A program made the position numbers and the translations under genes. From assembly GCA_944387405.1 (NCBI GenBank), contig CALXET010000002.1, positions 193,316 through 257,315 of the forward strand: a DNA stretch of 64,000 nucleotides, read 5' to 3'. The stretch's first letter is position 1; each line of letters begins with the position of its first letter. Positions 63,637 to 64,000 of this stretch are shown in pieces. This DNA comes from an uncultured Clostridia bacterium (GTDB lineage: Bacteria > Bacillota > Clostridia > TANB77 > CAG-508). The notes under the pieces are model-generated. The model did no database searches and was not told the DNA's origin. It saw only the letters and a program-made list of their open reading frames with translations.

Positions 63637-64000
63637 TTATCTTTCTTCTTTATCTATTCTTGCTATCTCTTCTATCTCTTCTCCACCTTTTTGAATCATA
63701 TTTACATAATTATCATCATCTATCATATTTATATCAATACCAGTATTATTAATTCTTGCATCCAAAACAGTTTGAGAAATAGTAATATCAGCAACTTTTG
63801 ATATTGTAGATATATATTTCTGCGTATCATTACTTATTCCTCCGTCATCTGTTCTAGGAGTTGCAAGCCATACATCACTTTCTCCAGATTCTAATAATTT
63901 ATTATATCTATTAATATCTAGCACACACTCTGGTGATGATGAAGATATAGATCTTCCTCCACCATATAAAATAGTCTTTCCTTGAGACAGATGGATTATC
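63637..64000 (-). CDS. Hypothetical protein, N-terminus outside window
   Basis: The minus-strand frame is open to the right edge, so the start lies outside. The visible 120 residues read GKTILYGGGRSISSSS, then LDINRYNKLLESGESDVWLATPRTDDGG and an IEEIARIDKEER end. A partial family match is not recognised. The vWA gene lies convergent to it. Confidence 0.55.
   Translation of the reverse strand, partial: IIHLSQGKTILYGGGRSISSSSPECVLDINRYNKLLESGESDVWLATPRTDDGGISNDTQKYISTISKVADITISQTVLDARINNTGIDINMIDDDNYVNMIQKGGEEIEEIARIDKEER

Overview
The window is very AT-rich and most genes lie on the minus strand. It looks like a chromosomal piece of an uncultivated, spore-forming, single-membrane Clostridia-type bacterium. 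The signs are a forespore spoVAC-spoVAD-spoVAE operon, ECF sigma and anti-sigma genes, a clostridial-style type IV pilus operon, ftsE-ftsX with M23 hydrolases, split transketolase genes and a yybP-ykoY Mn2+ riboswitch. Arginine is written almost entirely with AGA. No taxonomic placement finer than this is supported by the sequence alone.

The main finding is a likely recoding system. In native-looking genes I find only four in-frame CGG codons, one each in spoVAC (15362), spoVAD (15831), spoVAE (16960) and an acetyltransferase (61221, minus). At every one the ORF breaks, and a +1 shift that skips the C of CGG restores a full-length conserved protein by reading GGN as glycine. At 58155-58228 lies a promoter-driven tRNA-Gly with GlyRS-like identity bases. 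Its anticodon loop reads C-U-U-C-C-G-A, so U34-C35-C36-G37 can pair with the quadruplet CGGN. Two ordinary tRNA-Gly(UCC) genes with A37 sit about 0.9 kb away. I infer that CGGN is decoded as glycine by a natural four-base-reading tRNA.

Layout. 1-2.6 kb: end of an acyl-CoA ligase gene, a YdbC-like protein and a ROK kinase. 2.7-4.8 kb: a secreted protein and an ECF sigma/anti-sigma pair. 4.9-15 kb: type IV pilus operon (pilM/N fusion, pilO-like, pilins, prepilin peptidase, pilB, pilT, pilC). 15.2-17.1 kb: spoVA operon. 17.8-20.7 kb: leuS carrying a complete Nudix domain inside the editing region. 20.9-30.7 kb: TtcA-like, YgjV-like, Maf, YcxB-like, CpXC, dGTPase, YgjP-like protease, Hsp20 and several unknown genes. 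30.9-34.5 kb: Ca2+-type P-ATPase and riboswitch-controlled mntP. 34.6-41 kb: unknown genes, ABC-F, Spx-like and CorC-like proteins. 41.2-41.5 kb: tRNA-Val-Asp-Phe operon. 41.6-47 kb: ftsE-ftsX-two envC-like genes-ctpA. 47.9-51.4 kb: split transketolase enclosing two PHP genes. 52-57 kb: LonB-type protease and rimI/tsaB/tsaE. 57.1-61.6 kb: glycine tRNAs and an operon of GNAT, a kinase-PRTase-HisA triple fusion and a HAD phosphatase. 61.7-64 kb: a vWA protein and a cut-off gene.

Scattered through this are solitary genes of different composition (2738, 17251, 23929, 47156, 55796, 57439). Most have their own promoter and terminator. Five of them contain in-frame CGG apparently meaning Arg, and one lies between tsaE and tsaB in reverse orientation. 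They look recently acquired and contrast sharply with the native genes, which avoid CGG.
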